Source: Watersipora subatra (taxonomy: Eukaryota > Bryozoa > Gymnolaemata > Cheilostomatida > Watersiporidae). Taken from it: a stretch of 64,000 nucleotides of DNA. Shown in pieces: positions 20,265 to 32,180 of this stretch. The notes beneath the pieces are model-generated. The model was not told where the DNA came from, ran no database searches, and was given only the letters and a program-made list of their open reading frames with translations. The stretch's first letter is position 1; every line of letters starts with the position of its first letter. Where the stretch lies: contig NC_088708.1 in the NCBI RefSeq assembly GCF_963576615.1, positions 58,701,196 to 58,765,195 on the forward strand, written 5' to 3'. A program made the translations under genes and the position numbers.

Positions 20265-22464
20265 GTGAATGTCCGGCGTTGCACAGGTAATAAAAAACAG
20301 CTTATAAAAAGTGGTAGGTAATGCAGCAATCCATGGCTAAGTTTCTTTACCCAATGAATTTGAGTAACTTAAACCATAACTGCCATGAACAACTTTTATC
20401 ATATTTACTAGGTAAATCAGACACGCTGATTCCGATTTTGTAATCAAAATAAAGATTAGGCCACTAACTTTCAGAGTAATAAAGGATTTTTTATAGCGTT
20501 TTAATATCGGTCTCGAAAACAACACGATCGGCATAACAAGCTCCGCCCATAAATACTTGACGTAACCTAGCTTTTTAGGAACAGAAGTTACGTAGAGATG
20601 TTTAGGCCGATTTAGAATAATAGAGATGGGTGTTTTAAAATATATTAATATCTAAATCCAGCTTTAAAAATAATATCAGTCTTTTCTGAAAGGTAGATAA
20701 GCTATTTAGCATTGCATATTTAAAAAGCGCGATAACAACGCTAGCTCGTGATAAAACCGCGCTTTTTGAGCTCATTTTTCTCGGCGTCCAGCCCATTTAA
20801 ACGTCATGTAACAAGCTGCGAGCAATTTTAAATAGTTTATATCCCTTTCATAAAAAACTGAAATTATTTTACAGGCTGGATTTCGATAATAATGGGTTTT
20901 AAGACACCCATCTCTATTATTCTAAATCGGACTAAACTTTCCTAACTTCCGTTTCTGAAAAAGCTAGGTTTCGTCACATATTTATGGGCGGAGCTTGTAA
21001 TGCCGATTGTGTTGTTTTTGAAACGGATATTGAAACGCTTTAAAAAAGCCTAAATGACTTTGAAGGTTAGTGGACTAATCTTTATTTTGAGTACAAAATC
21101 GGAATCAGCGTGTCTGATTTACCTAGTAAATCCAATAAAAGTTGTTCGTGACAGTTATGGTTTAAGCTAGTAACTAGAGCTAATATTTTAATCTTTACTA
21201 TAATAAGAGTTGGGTGAAGCAAACTAAGAGCATTAGGAAAAAGATTGCACCTCACAGGTATCAAACCAATACGTTTACATTCACGGATAGGAAAACAAGC
21301 GCACTATAACTAAACCATGCAGTCACCTGACAAGCATAGATGTAATTGTATTAACAATCATTACACATCATGTTTTCTCATGGCGCACTGTACTGCAAGC
21401 GTGCATATTTTAACCAATCGCTATTAACTGGACATACGAACGATGACAGACAAACACTTGAATTTATATATGAAGGTATATATAACTTGTATGACTATAT
21501 ATATGATATATACATTTATATATATCATATATATATAGTGTATACACTGTATATATACATGTGTATACCGCAAATCAACCAAACGCATCATCATTAAAAG
21601 CAAATAATATATAACTATGTAAAAAAATTTGCTAGAATATCGTTGAAAAAAATACCAATAAAGACTCTCTCCTCATCTTATAAAATCACAATGACACCTT
21701 AACCACAGTCCTGCTGGAAGTTCCTGCATAGTTGAAACATTGTTATGCTAGTGAACATGACTCATGGTTTGTTTCTTACTAACTGTTAACCTTGACCTTA
21801 ACAATGACAAAGAGAAGAATACATACCATTGTCACACTCCTCTAGTCCAGATATGCATTGTAGACAAGCTATGGTGAGACACACTTTACATCCCAATACA
21901 TATGGTTGGTCCTCATGAATGCTACAAGTTCTCTTCTCTAACTTGGCTGCTTGCTCTCTGTACTCACTCATTGCTATCTTGGTGTGGTCTTTAAGCAATT
22001 CATCATGAGACTACAAAAGTTTCATTTTATTTGACTTGTTTGAAAAGAGCTACCTTATAAGAGCACAAATAGACAATATAAAAAGAGCACAAATAGGTGC
22101 ATTATGCAATACATAATTGTAGGCAAAATGAAAGTGATGCAATGGATAGTTATGAGGAAAGAATCTTAAAAGTTGTAATTTAGCATGTTAAATTTAAAAA
22201 GTTTCAAGTTAACATTGAATGTTTTTTAAACTAATGCTAATTGTATACTAGGGGATCTGATAAAAACTGAGTGATGTTTGTTAATATAAAACACAATCTA
22301 AAAGAAAACGCTGTTGGAGGGGCATCATGCGACACTTCATCACAGAATAAGGTGGATACTACCTGCTGGTGCTTCTCACAGAACTTTCTGGAACAACCCA
22401 AACAAAAGATGATGGCTGTTTTCTTATTCTCACAGGCCTCACAGAAGTCGTCTCTCTCTGCCAT
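15421..22464 (-). CDS. TRIM-like B-box, coiled-coil and beta-propeller protein
   Basis: Exons on the minus strand: 22464-22363 (MAERDDFCEACENKK, first B-box), 22010-21827 (second B-box: CSIHEDQPYVLGCKVC), 19824-19643 and 17412-17242 (heptad-like charged coiled coil), 17147-16986, and 16168-15421 (about 245 residues of repeated beta strands, propeller-like). GT-AG borders and phases agree through the first four introns. B-box/coiled-coil/propeller proteins are commonly ubiquitin-ligase scaffolds or RNA regulators; no RING finger is seen, so ligase activity is unsupported. In exon 5 an in-frame TAA (16992-16994) precedes the donor, and its phase does not fit the last exon. An exon may be missed, or this copy may be broken. 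The gene starts about 40 bp from a Gypsy fragment and ends 117 bp from the Polinton-like element. Confidence 0.7.
18635..18890. repeat. Interspersed repeat in intron, shared with 44390-44600
   Basis: The words TTCTTCCTTGAGATA, GCATAC, GTTCTCGA, GGCCAAGTAT and AAAGGTTGGCTA recur in the same order at 44390-44600, inside the TIR element of 43156-45500. This is probably a relic of the same DNA-transposon family within an intron of the B-box gene. Confidence 0.6.
20215..20300 (-). repeat. SINE 3' tail with (TA)n
   Basis: A (TA)n run of about 42 bp is followed by GTCCGGCGTTGCACAGGTAAT. The reverse complement matches the CCCGGGCAACGCCGGGTGGC tail at 63144-63163, so both are tails of one retroposon family. 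The tRNA-like head of this copy is at 21240-21325; a fold-back element sits between. Confidence 0.55.
20370..21164. mobile_element. Fold-back MITE, family A, copy 1
   Basis: The 795-bp unit starts TAAACCATAACTGCCATGA and ends with the complement TGACAGTTATGGTTTA. The arms of about 380 bp are complementary throughout, with a centre around 20760 rich in GCGC and TTTTTGAGCTC words. A second copy is at 60472-61308. It has no coding capacity and appears to split a SINE. Confidence 0.85.
21240..21325 (-). repeat. tRNA-derived SINE head
   Basis: On the minus strand TGGTTTAGTTATAGTGCGCTTG resembles an A box, followed after a tRNA-like distance by GGTTTGATACC, resembling a B box. The matching tail is at 20215-20300 in the same orientation, with the fold-back element inserted between. 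Confidence 0.5.
21470..21565. repeat. TATA-rich palindromic tract
   Basis: Alternating AT sequence with self-complementary blocks (tatatatatgatatata and the like). It is in an intron of the B-box gene and no function is inferred. Confidence 0.6.
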
Positions 22465-22502
22465 CAGATCGAATGATTTAAGGTTGGTCTTAGTCTTAGA
22501 GT

Positions 22503-24277
22503 TGGTATTGCAGAGATGCAGGGATTTTAATCTGAAATTGAAAGAGTCTAAATGCAATTTTAGGCAGTCTGAGTTGAAATATCTAGGTCACGTTATAGGC
22601 GATGGTACTGTTAGGGCCGATGTCCGTAAGGTGGAGGCAATTACAAAAATGCCAAAACCAGAGTGTAAAGATGATGTCAGTAGGCTTTTAGAAATGGCCA
22701 CATATCTAGCTAAGTTCTGTCCAAATCTGTCGGAAGTTACCAGCCCACTGCGCGAGCTAACAAAAAAAGGTGTAGAATGGTCCTGGAGCGAAGCAGCTGA
22801 GCAGGCGTTTGAGAAACTAAAATTCCTCGTATCATCTAGCCCAACGCTAAAAATGTTTGATCCAGAATTGCCAGTTACCCTATCAGTTGATGCCAGTCAG
22901 TTTGGCATGGGAGCAGTAATAATGCATGCAGGCCAACCAATAGAATATGCCAGTTGCTCCCTTACGAAAACACAGAGAAAGTATGCGCAAATTGAGAAGG
23001 AGTACCTCGCGATTCAATATGGTCTGAGGCGGTTTCATCAGTACATATACGGGCAGCATGTCATGGTAGAAACAGACCATCTTCCACTAATTGGAATAAT
23101 GAAAAAGGGTTTAAATGAGCTTAGCCCTAGATTGATGCGTATGAGACTACGCAATCAAGGATACGATTACACTTTAATTCATAAACCAGGTATAGACCTA
23201 ATTTTAACTGATACGTTGTCACATGCATTTCTTCCTAGCTACGGTGCTGAGGCTAATAAACTTGAAGCACTAGATCATGATCAGATTGATTCAATAACCA
23301 CAGGCATTATCACACAGCCTCTGTTCAAGGAAAAGTTGAGTCAGGCAACGAAACTAGATCCCACAATGCAGATACTAGCGTCATACATAAAGCATGGTTG
23401 GCCAATGACTAAACATGCTTGCCTTGAGCCACTAAAACCTTACTGGAATGTAAAATCTGATCTCACAATGCATAATGACCTGTTACTGTGCCGGGCCCAG
23501 ATTGTTATTCCTATAGCATTGAGGAAAACGGTGTTGGACCAAATACATGCTGGTCACATGGGAGTTAGTACATGTACTGAGCGAGCCAAAGGTGCAGTTT
23601 ATTGGCCAGGCTATTTAGGTCAGATTAGAGATTTGATAGAATCATGTTCTGTTTGTCAAGAATACATGAGATCGAACAGTCAGTATAGCCTTGAACCATA
23701 TGATATCTCAGAATACCCTATGCAATCGGTTAGTATGGACATTTTCCACCTCGATGGCAACGATAATTTGGTAACAGTAGATCGATACTCGAAGTGGCCA
23801 GCCTGCTATCAACTAAAAACTTCTCGGTCTTTAGAAGTCATAGATTTACTAAAAAGGCAGTTCATCGATTTTGGTCGTCCTGAAACCTTGGTCAGTGACA
23901 ATGCGTCATATTTCACATCTTATGAATTTAAATGCTTCATTGAGGATAATGACGTTAAACACATAACTTCCTCTCCCTATCATTCACGCTCTAACGGGTT
24001 GGCCGAACGCATGAATCAAACCATCAAAAACAGCCTCAAAAAGGCGTTGATATCTGGTCAGACATTGTGTGATGTTTTGGCCACATTACGGTCAACTCCA
24101 TTGGGTGACCAACTCCCATCTCCAGCAGTTTTGCTACAGGCTCGAAATTTAAGAGGACAATTACATTGCCTGCCCCACCAACTCAAGCCCCAAGGACTAC
24201 ATCTAGGGGAAATACACAGTCGCTTTGTTAAAAGACAATCACAAGCTATATTTCAGAACAACACAGCTACCCACTGA
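22503..24277 (+). pseudogene. pol: Gypsy A pol fragment: RT end, RNase H, integrase
   Basis: The frame is open from further upstream (22271), but the first 75 or so codons are antisense to the B-box exon and are not pol. Pol similarity starts near 22503. RT thumb region: KYLGHVIGDGTVRADVRKVE. RNase H: VTLSVDASQFGMGAVI, with later YAQIEKEYLAI and ETDHLPL. Integrase zinc finger: HAGH with CSVCQEY. Integrase catalytic residues appear as MDIFHLD, LVSDNASYF and NGLAERMNQ, so all three acidic residues persist. The 3' end is shifted out of frame relative to 24304-24786, and a 13-bp tandem duplication lies at 24270-24295. With no RT palm it cannot act alone. Confidence 0.85.
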
Positions 24278-24303
24278 GTATTCCCACTGAGTATTGCGTA
24301 GGA

Positions 24304-24786
24304 ATGAAAGTTTGGTTTAAACTAGGCCATAGAAAGTGGGCAGAAGGTGTTATTGTTGAACACGCGGAAACGCCTCGAAGTTACTACATCAAATTATCGG
24401 ATGGCAAAGTTTTCAGGCGCAACATAAAATCTCTGAGACCTAACCGATCTTCTCATGCCTATAATAAAACCTTGATTAATGATCACATTGATAAACAACA
24501 GAGGCTCGTTGAAAGTACTAATTCTGATAAAACCTTGATTAATGATAACCTTGATAAACAACAGAAACTGGTTGAAAGTACTAATTCTGATAAAACTTTG
24601 TTTCCGGTCCAGTCTGCTCAGCAAAGTCAGTTAGCTGTTGTTCCCAATTCTGTTGACCAGAGTGGCACCGCCACTCCTGCATCGACAGGTGCAACCAATC
24701 CTAACCAAATGAGTTCAAGCTTTTCCTCAGTTGTCACTAGGTCGGGAAGAGTGTCCAAGCCACCCCCTCGTTTAGGTTTCTCTTGA
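24304..24786 (+). pseudogene. Gypsy A integrase C-terminal extension
   Basis: It opens with MKVWFKLGHRKWAEGVIVEH and VFRRNIKSLRPN, the style of the GPY/F-like C-terminal module of Gypsy integrases. A direct repeat follows in which NKTLINDHIDKQQRLVEST and DKTLINDNLDKQQKLVEST follow each other. It ends in a Ser/Pro-rich tail with VTRSGRVSKPPPRL. It is out of phase with the upstream pol frame. The stop at 24784-24786 is probably the natural end of pol. Confidence 0.75.
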
Positions 24787-25020
24787 TTAGGACAATTATT
24801 GTAAGCTACATCCACCAGATTTTTGTGTCTTTTTAGTTAAAAAAGTCACGTTTTGTTTTTGGTGTGGTTTTGGACTAAGAGTCAATTTCTACCAAGAATC
24901 AGATTTTGTACAATTGTGTTTTGCAATCAACATCTATTATTTTAAACTGTTATGCAGATATATTATTTTTCTGTAAGTGTCTGACTTGTGATATTTTAGA
25001 CCAGTTTGAATTGTAACAAC

Positions 25021-25036
25021 AACTAAAAGAGGAAGA
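25021..25036 (+). promoter_or_regulatory. Polypurine tract of Gypsy A
   Basis: AACTAAAAGAGGAAGA lies immediately upstream of the TG start of the 3' LTR, as expected for the plus-strand primer. Confidence 0.7.
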
Positions 25037-25246
25037 TGTCACAGTGTGTGCTCACACTGAATGCTAATGACTCTACCAGCCCTACAGTAGCCGAGTCAGC
25101 TTATCCTATTATTATAAGATTACTTATGCTAGCTATGTTTGGGCTAGCTATGTTTGCCAGTTGCTTACACACATTCTATGCATACAGTTCATTACGGTTC
25201 ATACAATATAACATTATTAATTTACAATTCCTGGCTTTATGATACA
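25037..25246 (+). repeat. 3' LTR of Gypsy A
   Basis: It starts TGTCACAG after the polypurine tract and ends TTATGATACA, giving a 210-bp LTR with TG...CA ends. The partner LTR is absent, so the end is tentative. Two tandem copies of GCTAGCTATGTTTG-like sequence occur inside. Confidence 0.6.
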
Positions 25247-28200
25247 GAGTAAAGTAGTCTATGCAGACGGAGACCATCATGTAGCAGTGTTAAAAGTGGC
25301 TATAAAAAATTATGTTATGCATAACTAATCCGAATCCACCCACAACATCAGTGTTGAATTTGCTTTGTCATCTTAATTTATTTTGACTATGTTTAGTTGT
25401 CTACTATGGTTTAGCTTGTGTGAACTAATTTGATTACTACTGGTTCAGGTACTAGTGAAGGTGTTAAGCTATTGTAAGCAATATGGATATTTACCAGTAA
25501 AAGTTATTTTTTTATTCTATAAGTCAAACAATTAAAATACACAAGTAACAAAATTCTAAACAATAATATCAATAACAAAAGGTTGAAATAGCCAATAAAA
25601 GTTACAACCTTACTCGGACTGCTGTTCATGTTTGCTCGCACAGTCCCGTATGGCTGCAAGCCTCAACAGTCAAATGAAAGTCATGACAATCCATATTTAA
25701 AACACTTCATCAGGTGGTGGGAGAAAAGAGACTTCACAGGCAGGACAAAGATAGGCTCTTCAGCAGGCAAAGGGAAAGTGCCTAAGCAGGTCCTTGAAAA
25801 AGGGAGAGGCTGAGTCATTGAAGCTGTTCTCTCTAATAGATTTCTAGTATGTGAGAAGGCTAGCCTGTGGGAATAGGTTGAGTGTTAAAGTTCAATGCTT
25901 TATGTGAGGTGTGCGAAGATATCTTGTTGCGTAAGCCTCCAGCTAGTGTACCTGCTGTAGATATGTAGGATGTAGCTCATTACTTACTCTTGGTATCTAG
26001 GTCGTGTCTGACAAGAGATGACAGATATTTATACGTGTAATCATCTGATTCATTTCTAATGTCTCTTTAGTGGTTTTCTGGCAAGGCGATTGACTCATTT
26101 TCTGTGATTGATTCCTCTTATTTTGAAGTTGGTAATTTGATTTTTGACGTTTTTCAATTATTGGATCTTTTGATGTCTTGCTTCTTGTATGTATTGTATG
26201 CTTTTCTTGTAGTTTGGCTTCACCGTCTACAACAAGACGCAGACGAAAAAGGAGCGTGAAGTCGACGATCACTTGAGAACGTTGTTCCAAACTTTATAGC
26301 TAGTTTAGGGCTGACCAGCCATTTTAAGTAGACTTATCGAATGCTAACAAACTATGCACCAACTGGTAATTATTAAATCATAACAATTACTTAAGATAAA
26401 ATGAAAGGTGTAGTCAGAAATATAATGGTTGAAAGCGTTGCTGCCGACTAAGTAGCATTTTACCTGGTTTAGATGATTTTGCAGCAAAAATAATTCCTAT
26501 TTGATTTGTAAATCCCCAATATAGACTGAAAAGCTGGCCAAATTACTTCAAACTTTTATTCCTATAAGATATAACGTATTTGTTCACCTCCGATGTGACA
26601 AAATTTAAGCACGCAATTGGGTTCATTACCTTGTAACCTCAAAGATACAAATACTCTTCCGAGTGAAAAGCACTGTAGAAGCAGATCCGTATAGTTTCAC
26701 AACTTGTGATGCCATACAACTCTGCGTAGAAGAAGTAAGAGTATAGTTCCTATTGCAAAAAATCTGTTTCCCGTTACAACGGTTGCTTAGTCGACTGGCT
26801 GTTTGTCAAGAAATATAAGATACACGAATGAGTAGTGAATGTAAGTTACCGTATCTAGAAACTATACAATAGGAACCTGGTATAATCTTTCAACATAATC
26901 AGAATGAGTGATGATGGAGAAAGTCTGGCAAGCAATGGAGAAAGCAATAAGAAGGGATGTTGTAGATACTATAAGTTTGGCTCTCTGTAGGGTATCTCGT
27001 GTCGCGTGGTTAGCTTGTGCAGATTGAATGGTTCAATTCTAGGAAAATAGAGGAAAAAAGTTAAAGGAATTCTAAAACTCTAGTACTTCGATTAAAAATA
27101 AGGTTTTCATTGCGTTAGTTTTTATAGTATATCATATGTTGTTGCGTCTGTTATAGTTGTAATGGATTGCGGACAACTGCCTTAAAAGTTGCACCCGGTC
27201 CGCTACCTGCTGTTCCTTTCGACTATGTTGGCTACCGAGTCCAATTATGTAGTCCAGACAACGACCCTATTAATATAATGTAGTCTGTTTCTGTGTCCTT
27301 AAAACAGGTACTGGGTCGAATCCAATTGGCCTCTTTTGAGTTAATTAATAAGACTTGCAAGTAAAATGTCTGTATTTTATGGTACCATGTCTAAAAATCA
27401 ACTGCCTTTCATAAAATTCAGGCTTATTTTATATACAATCAAATGCGAATGAAACTTGCCCGGACACAAAAAAAACTAACAGGAGGCTGTGTCGACCATA
27501 GTCAGTCTTCCGAGTAAACAATGACATTTATCGTTAGTTCAATTAATGATATAAAGGTATAAACCACCAGGATAGTAGCCTGTCTTGACAAACTGTTGTT
27601 TTTGCAGAGTTGTCCCCTGTCGAGTGGAGCGAGCAAAACAACAGCTTGTCACAATGTGCACTGTACCTGATGCATCAGATGCACTGAAAGGGAGTTGTTC
27701 TCTTCCGTCTATGCGGCTTGGCCGCGATGTTATGCCGGTCACTCCATTGGTAATCATAACGATTTCGCATAAAAACGGTACTCATAACGGATTTAGCCCA
27801 AAAGTTTATGTAAAAAATAAGATAAAAACAGAGCTCGATCATTAAACCCCGCCCACATGATGCCCGTCGCCTATCCATGTGGGGGTTGTATATCATTGGT
27901 TCAATATACAAATATGTATAATTCATATCATTTTATGAGTACAATTTAAATATAATCCATATGCCACTGTTAATACACAAACAAGACTTGACATAAATGA
28001 AACAATAAATATGAAGCTATAAGCTATAGCAACTGTAAGCTTTAGCGTTGCCACTTACTGGGGAGTAACTGGCAAGGCTAAAGCCTATAGTTACAAACTA
28101 GTGCTTGAGGTTCAGTTTTGCGGCAACTAGGGCCGTCTGTTGTTAATTGAATGGAAACCAGAGCCGCAGACACCAAATCTCAGAGGACACAGCACAATCA

Positions 28201-29716
28201 TTCATGGAATATTGTTGTATGAAGGTATTACAAAAACAAGATACGAACAGGGAATGCAGCCAAACCACAGGATAAACATATAATACGTGCAAGATGCCAA
28301 AAGATCTAATAACTGGAAACGTCAAAAGAAGATTAGAAACTTCAAAACTGGAAGAAATCAATCATGGAAACTACGTCAACACCGCCGGTGGAAACCGCCA
28401 TAGGGATGTGGAAGCTATTACATCTACTTACCACCACCAAGCACAACCAAATATAACTGACCTTACCTCCACCCCAACTCAGTACTTTTCCCTGACATAT
28501 GAACGCCAGGGAAAGTATGAGAAAAGCTATGATAGTTGTTAGGCTCTTGGATATTCATATTTTTGTGCATGGGCAGGGGTGTATAACATGTATAATATCT
28601 TGCTGGGTTATATTGTAAAATGTTGAATTTTGTTACAATATTTATCGGCTAGTGAATGAATTCTATATTGGAATAAAAAATTATTACATTATATCGCCGC
28701 ATATAAGCCTATTTCACATGTTCGCCAACCCTATAAATCGTAACACGCCATACGTACCTATGAAAGAAAAAGGTTGCAGCAATGAAGTGGCTTTTGCAGA
28801 CATAGTATGAGACGTTTCTGATTGGTGAGTAGTTGCATAATTAGCCTATCATGTCTCCGCTTAATCGAAAGGAAACAATCATATGTTTGCGTTAAGCCAA
28901 TGGAAAACAAGTTAGCATCTCATACTGACCTTAGTTTCACTTGGCAAAAGCACATTTTTATAGCTATCTCTTCTTCACAATGATCAGACGCATTACAGCT
29001 ACATAATTCTCACAATTTGTAGAACAACTGATTTCCAATGATTATATATTGGGCAATATAGTAGTAGTGACAGCGAGTATTTATTTTTAACAGTAATAAT
29101 AATGCTATAAGCTATAGTAATAGTAGTAACTCGTCTGACATGCCTAACTTGTTATATACAGTAGCGTTGAGAGAAAAAGTGTCTGAACTGATTCTGCAAC
29201 ATATTTGTGGGCTTTTTAAGGCATCAGATGATTTAAAGTTTTATGCTAATTAATTTAATTAAATGTTATGACAACTTATATACTCTCCAATGTCAAACAT
29301 TTGGTTTATTGAATATCTGTCTCCATAAAAATTTATTTGGTAGCAAAAGAGTTAATGGTAGTGGTAACCATTACTGCTGTTTTACTTTTACTAAAATGTT
29401 GAGTTAATAAAGGTTCAAGTTGTAGTTGTTGAAATTAAGTTAGCATAGCCTAATTTCGTTTGCTTTCAATCGGAATTATGCACCACGACCAGTTTCGATC
29501 AACGTCATGTGTAATAATAAGCCAAACCCCCCAAATTGGTAAAAAAAAATCGTTCTAATATGGAGTTTTATGCGGGTATATACAGTACTCATGAATTTTA
29601 GGTCTGGGATACTGTCAGCTAATTACTTTCAGAGGTTAAGAAACATTAATACAGATTGACATCTGTTTAGCTGGATTCTTTTTAAGCACAGATCATTTAG
29701 GCATATCTGTTTATCT
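25247..29716. other. Long non-coding region without confident genes
   Basis: Short open frames occur (for example 25628-25813 plus, 25997-26290 minus with a basic Lys/Gln-rich product, and 28294-28542 plus), but none has a recognisable domain, splice context or codon pattern strong enough to call. An imperfect inverted segment lies at about 28780-28960 (TTTTGCAGACATAGTATGAGA against TCTCATACTGACC...GGCAAAAG). No RNA gene is recognised. Confidence 0.4.
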
Positions 29717-29937
29717 AGCGTGGTGGAATGCTTCAGTCAATAGATGATGATATGAAAAAGCTAATACATCAGCTAGTAACACAAGGCGTCTGTTGTGGGA
29801 GACCTCAAATACTATATTGAGACTTACAAGAAAGAGCGATTCAAAGGGCAACAGATGCCAGACAGATCCAACTGAAGATTCTAGCCTACCGACCGTGATC
29901 TCAAGAGTCATATGCAAGCTGCATTCAAAAACATGCT
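29717..29937 (+). pseudogene. Relic of a conserved coding segment (CaRF-like phrase)
   Basis: The plus strand reads coding-like protein with a frame change and two in-frame stops: MLQSIDDDMKKLIHQLVTQG, then VVGDLKYYIETYKKERFKG, then MPDRSN, and finally PTDRDLKSHMQAAF. The 'R-F-x-P-T-D-x-D-L-x-x-H-M' pattern recalls a segment found in calcium-responsive-transcription-factor-like and related repeat proteins of invertebrates; that link is from recollection. It could be a decayed exon or a transposon-carried domain. Confidence 0.3.
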
Positions 29938-31135
29938 GTGAGTAAGATGATTAAAAAAATTCTCTGACTGATATTTTACATGTATCTGAATATCCGAAAA
30001 ATGATTGTTTGATTAAAATCTCTCCTAAAGATTTGTTGAGAAGTGTCTGGAAGAATTAGTGTTGGCGGTGTCTGGCAGAATTTATACGATCGTAAATTTA
30101 AGAACTGCAAATTGAAGGCTGAAAGAACTATGTTGAAAGATTTTTCCTTACTACTTCTATACTGTACGAGGCTAGATTTCTGTTAATAAGTTTGCCTTTG
30201 CTCAGTTTTTCCCATTGTGTGCATGTCGTATGCTTCATAATGACATCCAATTGGAAACACATAGATAAAAAGATTATTTGGTGTGGTTCAAATATTTTAG
30301 GCCTGGTTTGTTGCAGATTCACTGTGTGTCACTGGCCATACAACAAGCATCAGCTTGAAAATGAATATCATAGAATAGCATATCTATGCTTCAGTGCAGT
30401 ACTTGTGTGAAGTAGTACCACCGGAGATGTATAACTTTCAAGGCAACAGATATCATCACCTTTTTGCTAAAACATTAACTGATGACTGTTTCTGTAAACC
30501 CATGTTGACAAGGACAGGTACTTGGAGTAGATGTTTTCATTTTATTTAGCAGATTTCTCATTATTATCTCTAATCTACACTCTTATGCCGGTCTTCTTGT
30601 TGAACCAGGTTACATATACTCTGTCTTATATACCCACCGATAATATGTATCTATTGTGTTCTATGTCTACTGTAAATGGTGATGACATAATCTGTGTTGT
30701 GCATGCACATCTATAATTGTGAACAGGTATCACATACTCAGTGTTGCAGGTCTACTGTCAATTGTTACAAGTATCACCTACTTTGCGTTGTAGACATACA
30801 ATGAACATATATCACATACTCTGTTTTGTTGTATTCCTACTGTTATTAATGAGTATCATATAGACTTATTGTGGGAAGGAAAATGTTAAGGTTACAAAAA
30901 TGGTAGGGTTACAAAAATGGTTATAAAATGTTGCTTTTGCATGTTGAAACAAAATTGTGATTAGTGATCACGTACATTGTACTGTTTTACATCTACTACT
31001 GTTTTGTACAAAGTTACTAACTACTGTAATAAGTACAATACAAATAGTAGTTTTGTGTTACAAAATAAAGGATGCTCCTTTACTTTCAGAATCCTATTAA
31101 GCTTATTGTTTAGTCCAGTACATGGAGCCAGGTAC
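29938..31135. other. Non-coding; weak degenerate tandem repeats at about 30600-30860
   Basis: The words 'atcacatactctgt' and 'tctactgt' recur roughly every 60 bp between 30600 and 30860, a degraded minisatellite. Nothing else is recognised. Confidence 0.35.
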
Positions 31136-31171
31136 AAGTTTTGGTTTAATTGTCAAATTAAACCAAAACTT
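31136..31171. repeat. Perfect 16-bp-arm hairpin
   Basis: The arm AAGTTTTGGTTTAATT is followed by GTCA and then its exact complement AATTAAACCAAAACTT, and next by a T run. It may be a fragment of a small palindromic element; no gene nearby explains it. Confidence 0.7.
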
Positions 31172-32180
31172 TTTCTAAAATTAGAAGTCGTCGTAACAAG
31201 AATAGTGTGCACTGCAAAAAAACCGTAAAAAAGATTACTTATACATGTAGTGAATTTCAATTCAGCTTGCGTTGTGCAGATAGACCCGATCGTGTTTACA
31301 AGTACTGTATTTAAAACAACGAGGACAAGCAGCGAGTCAATTAACGAACCGTTGTAACACGAAACCTTGTAATTTGTAACCGGAAACCTAGGGTATGATC
31401 TTACCTCAGATAATTTAGAACAATCCAAAAAACTACCTAGTGGTATAAGGGTTTTGAGTGCCTCATTGGTGATAGATTTGGTTATGAATACTTTATGCAC
31501 TATCAATATTCCAGCATTTAGCTGTTTTAATTACAACATTTATTTGAAATCATTTATTTTAGGATTTGGGCATCATGAGATTACTGCCCTATTTTTAGGT
31601 CTCGGATACTTCTGGGTAGAAAGCTGTTGTAGTACAACTGTTTAGAGGCATATATTGAGGCAGGTTCTCCTCTCTCCGCAGATCTTGTGTGCATTGTAGT
31701 TAAAGTTCTATTGTTTGTTATTTCGTCATATGCTGATGATAGTATTTTGTGTCTTTCCTCGTTTGAAAGAATTTTCATCAGGAGAGAAATTCTGTGGGTT
31801 TTTCTTCTATGTTCAAGGGACTGTTGTCCCAAATCATTCTTTTCCTCTGTTACACCATGGCGACCTTTTATTCCTTTGATAAATCTTATAGCCTTGTTTT
31901 AAACAAGTTCCAGTCTGTGACAAGATGCCTTGTCTGCAGGGTCCCAGAGGACATCTGCGTACTCTAATATGGGACGGCACAGACTTAGGTAGGCAAGAAG
32001 CTTGGCACGTTGAGGTGCTTGATGTAAGGTGTATTTAATAGAGCCAAGTGTTCGACTTGCTGAGGCTATTTTAGAGGCTATATGATTTGAAAATTTCAAG
32101 TCAGACTGTATAGTAACCCCAAGATATTTAATTTCTTGCACGCAGTTGAGTAGGTTTCCTCCAATAGTATAAGATGGTAG

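Larger units (their letters stand above)
22500..25246 (+). mobile_element. 5'-truncated Gypsy/Ty3 LTR retrotransposon A
   Basis: It contains the end of reverse transcriptase, RNase H, integrase, a C-terminal extension, a polypurine tract and a 3' LTR. It has no 5' LTR, gag or protease. The left break lies near 22500, about 40 bp from the start codon of the minus-strand B-box gene, so the element now abuts or replaces that gene's upstream region. Confidence 0.85.

Noticed and set aside
26995-27055. tRNA-like words GTGGTTAGCTTGTGC and GGTTCAATTCT
   Set aside because: The distance between the would-be A and B boxes is far too short and no cloverleaf forms.
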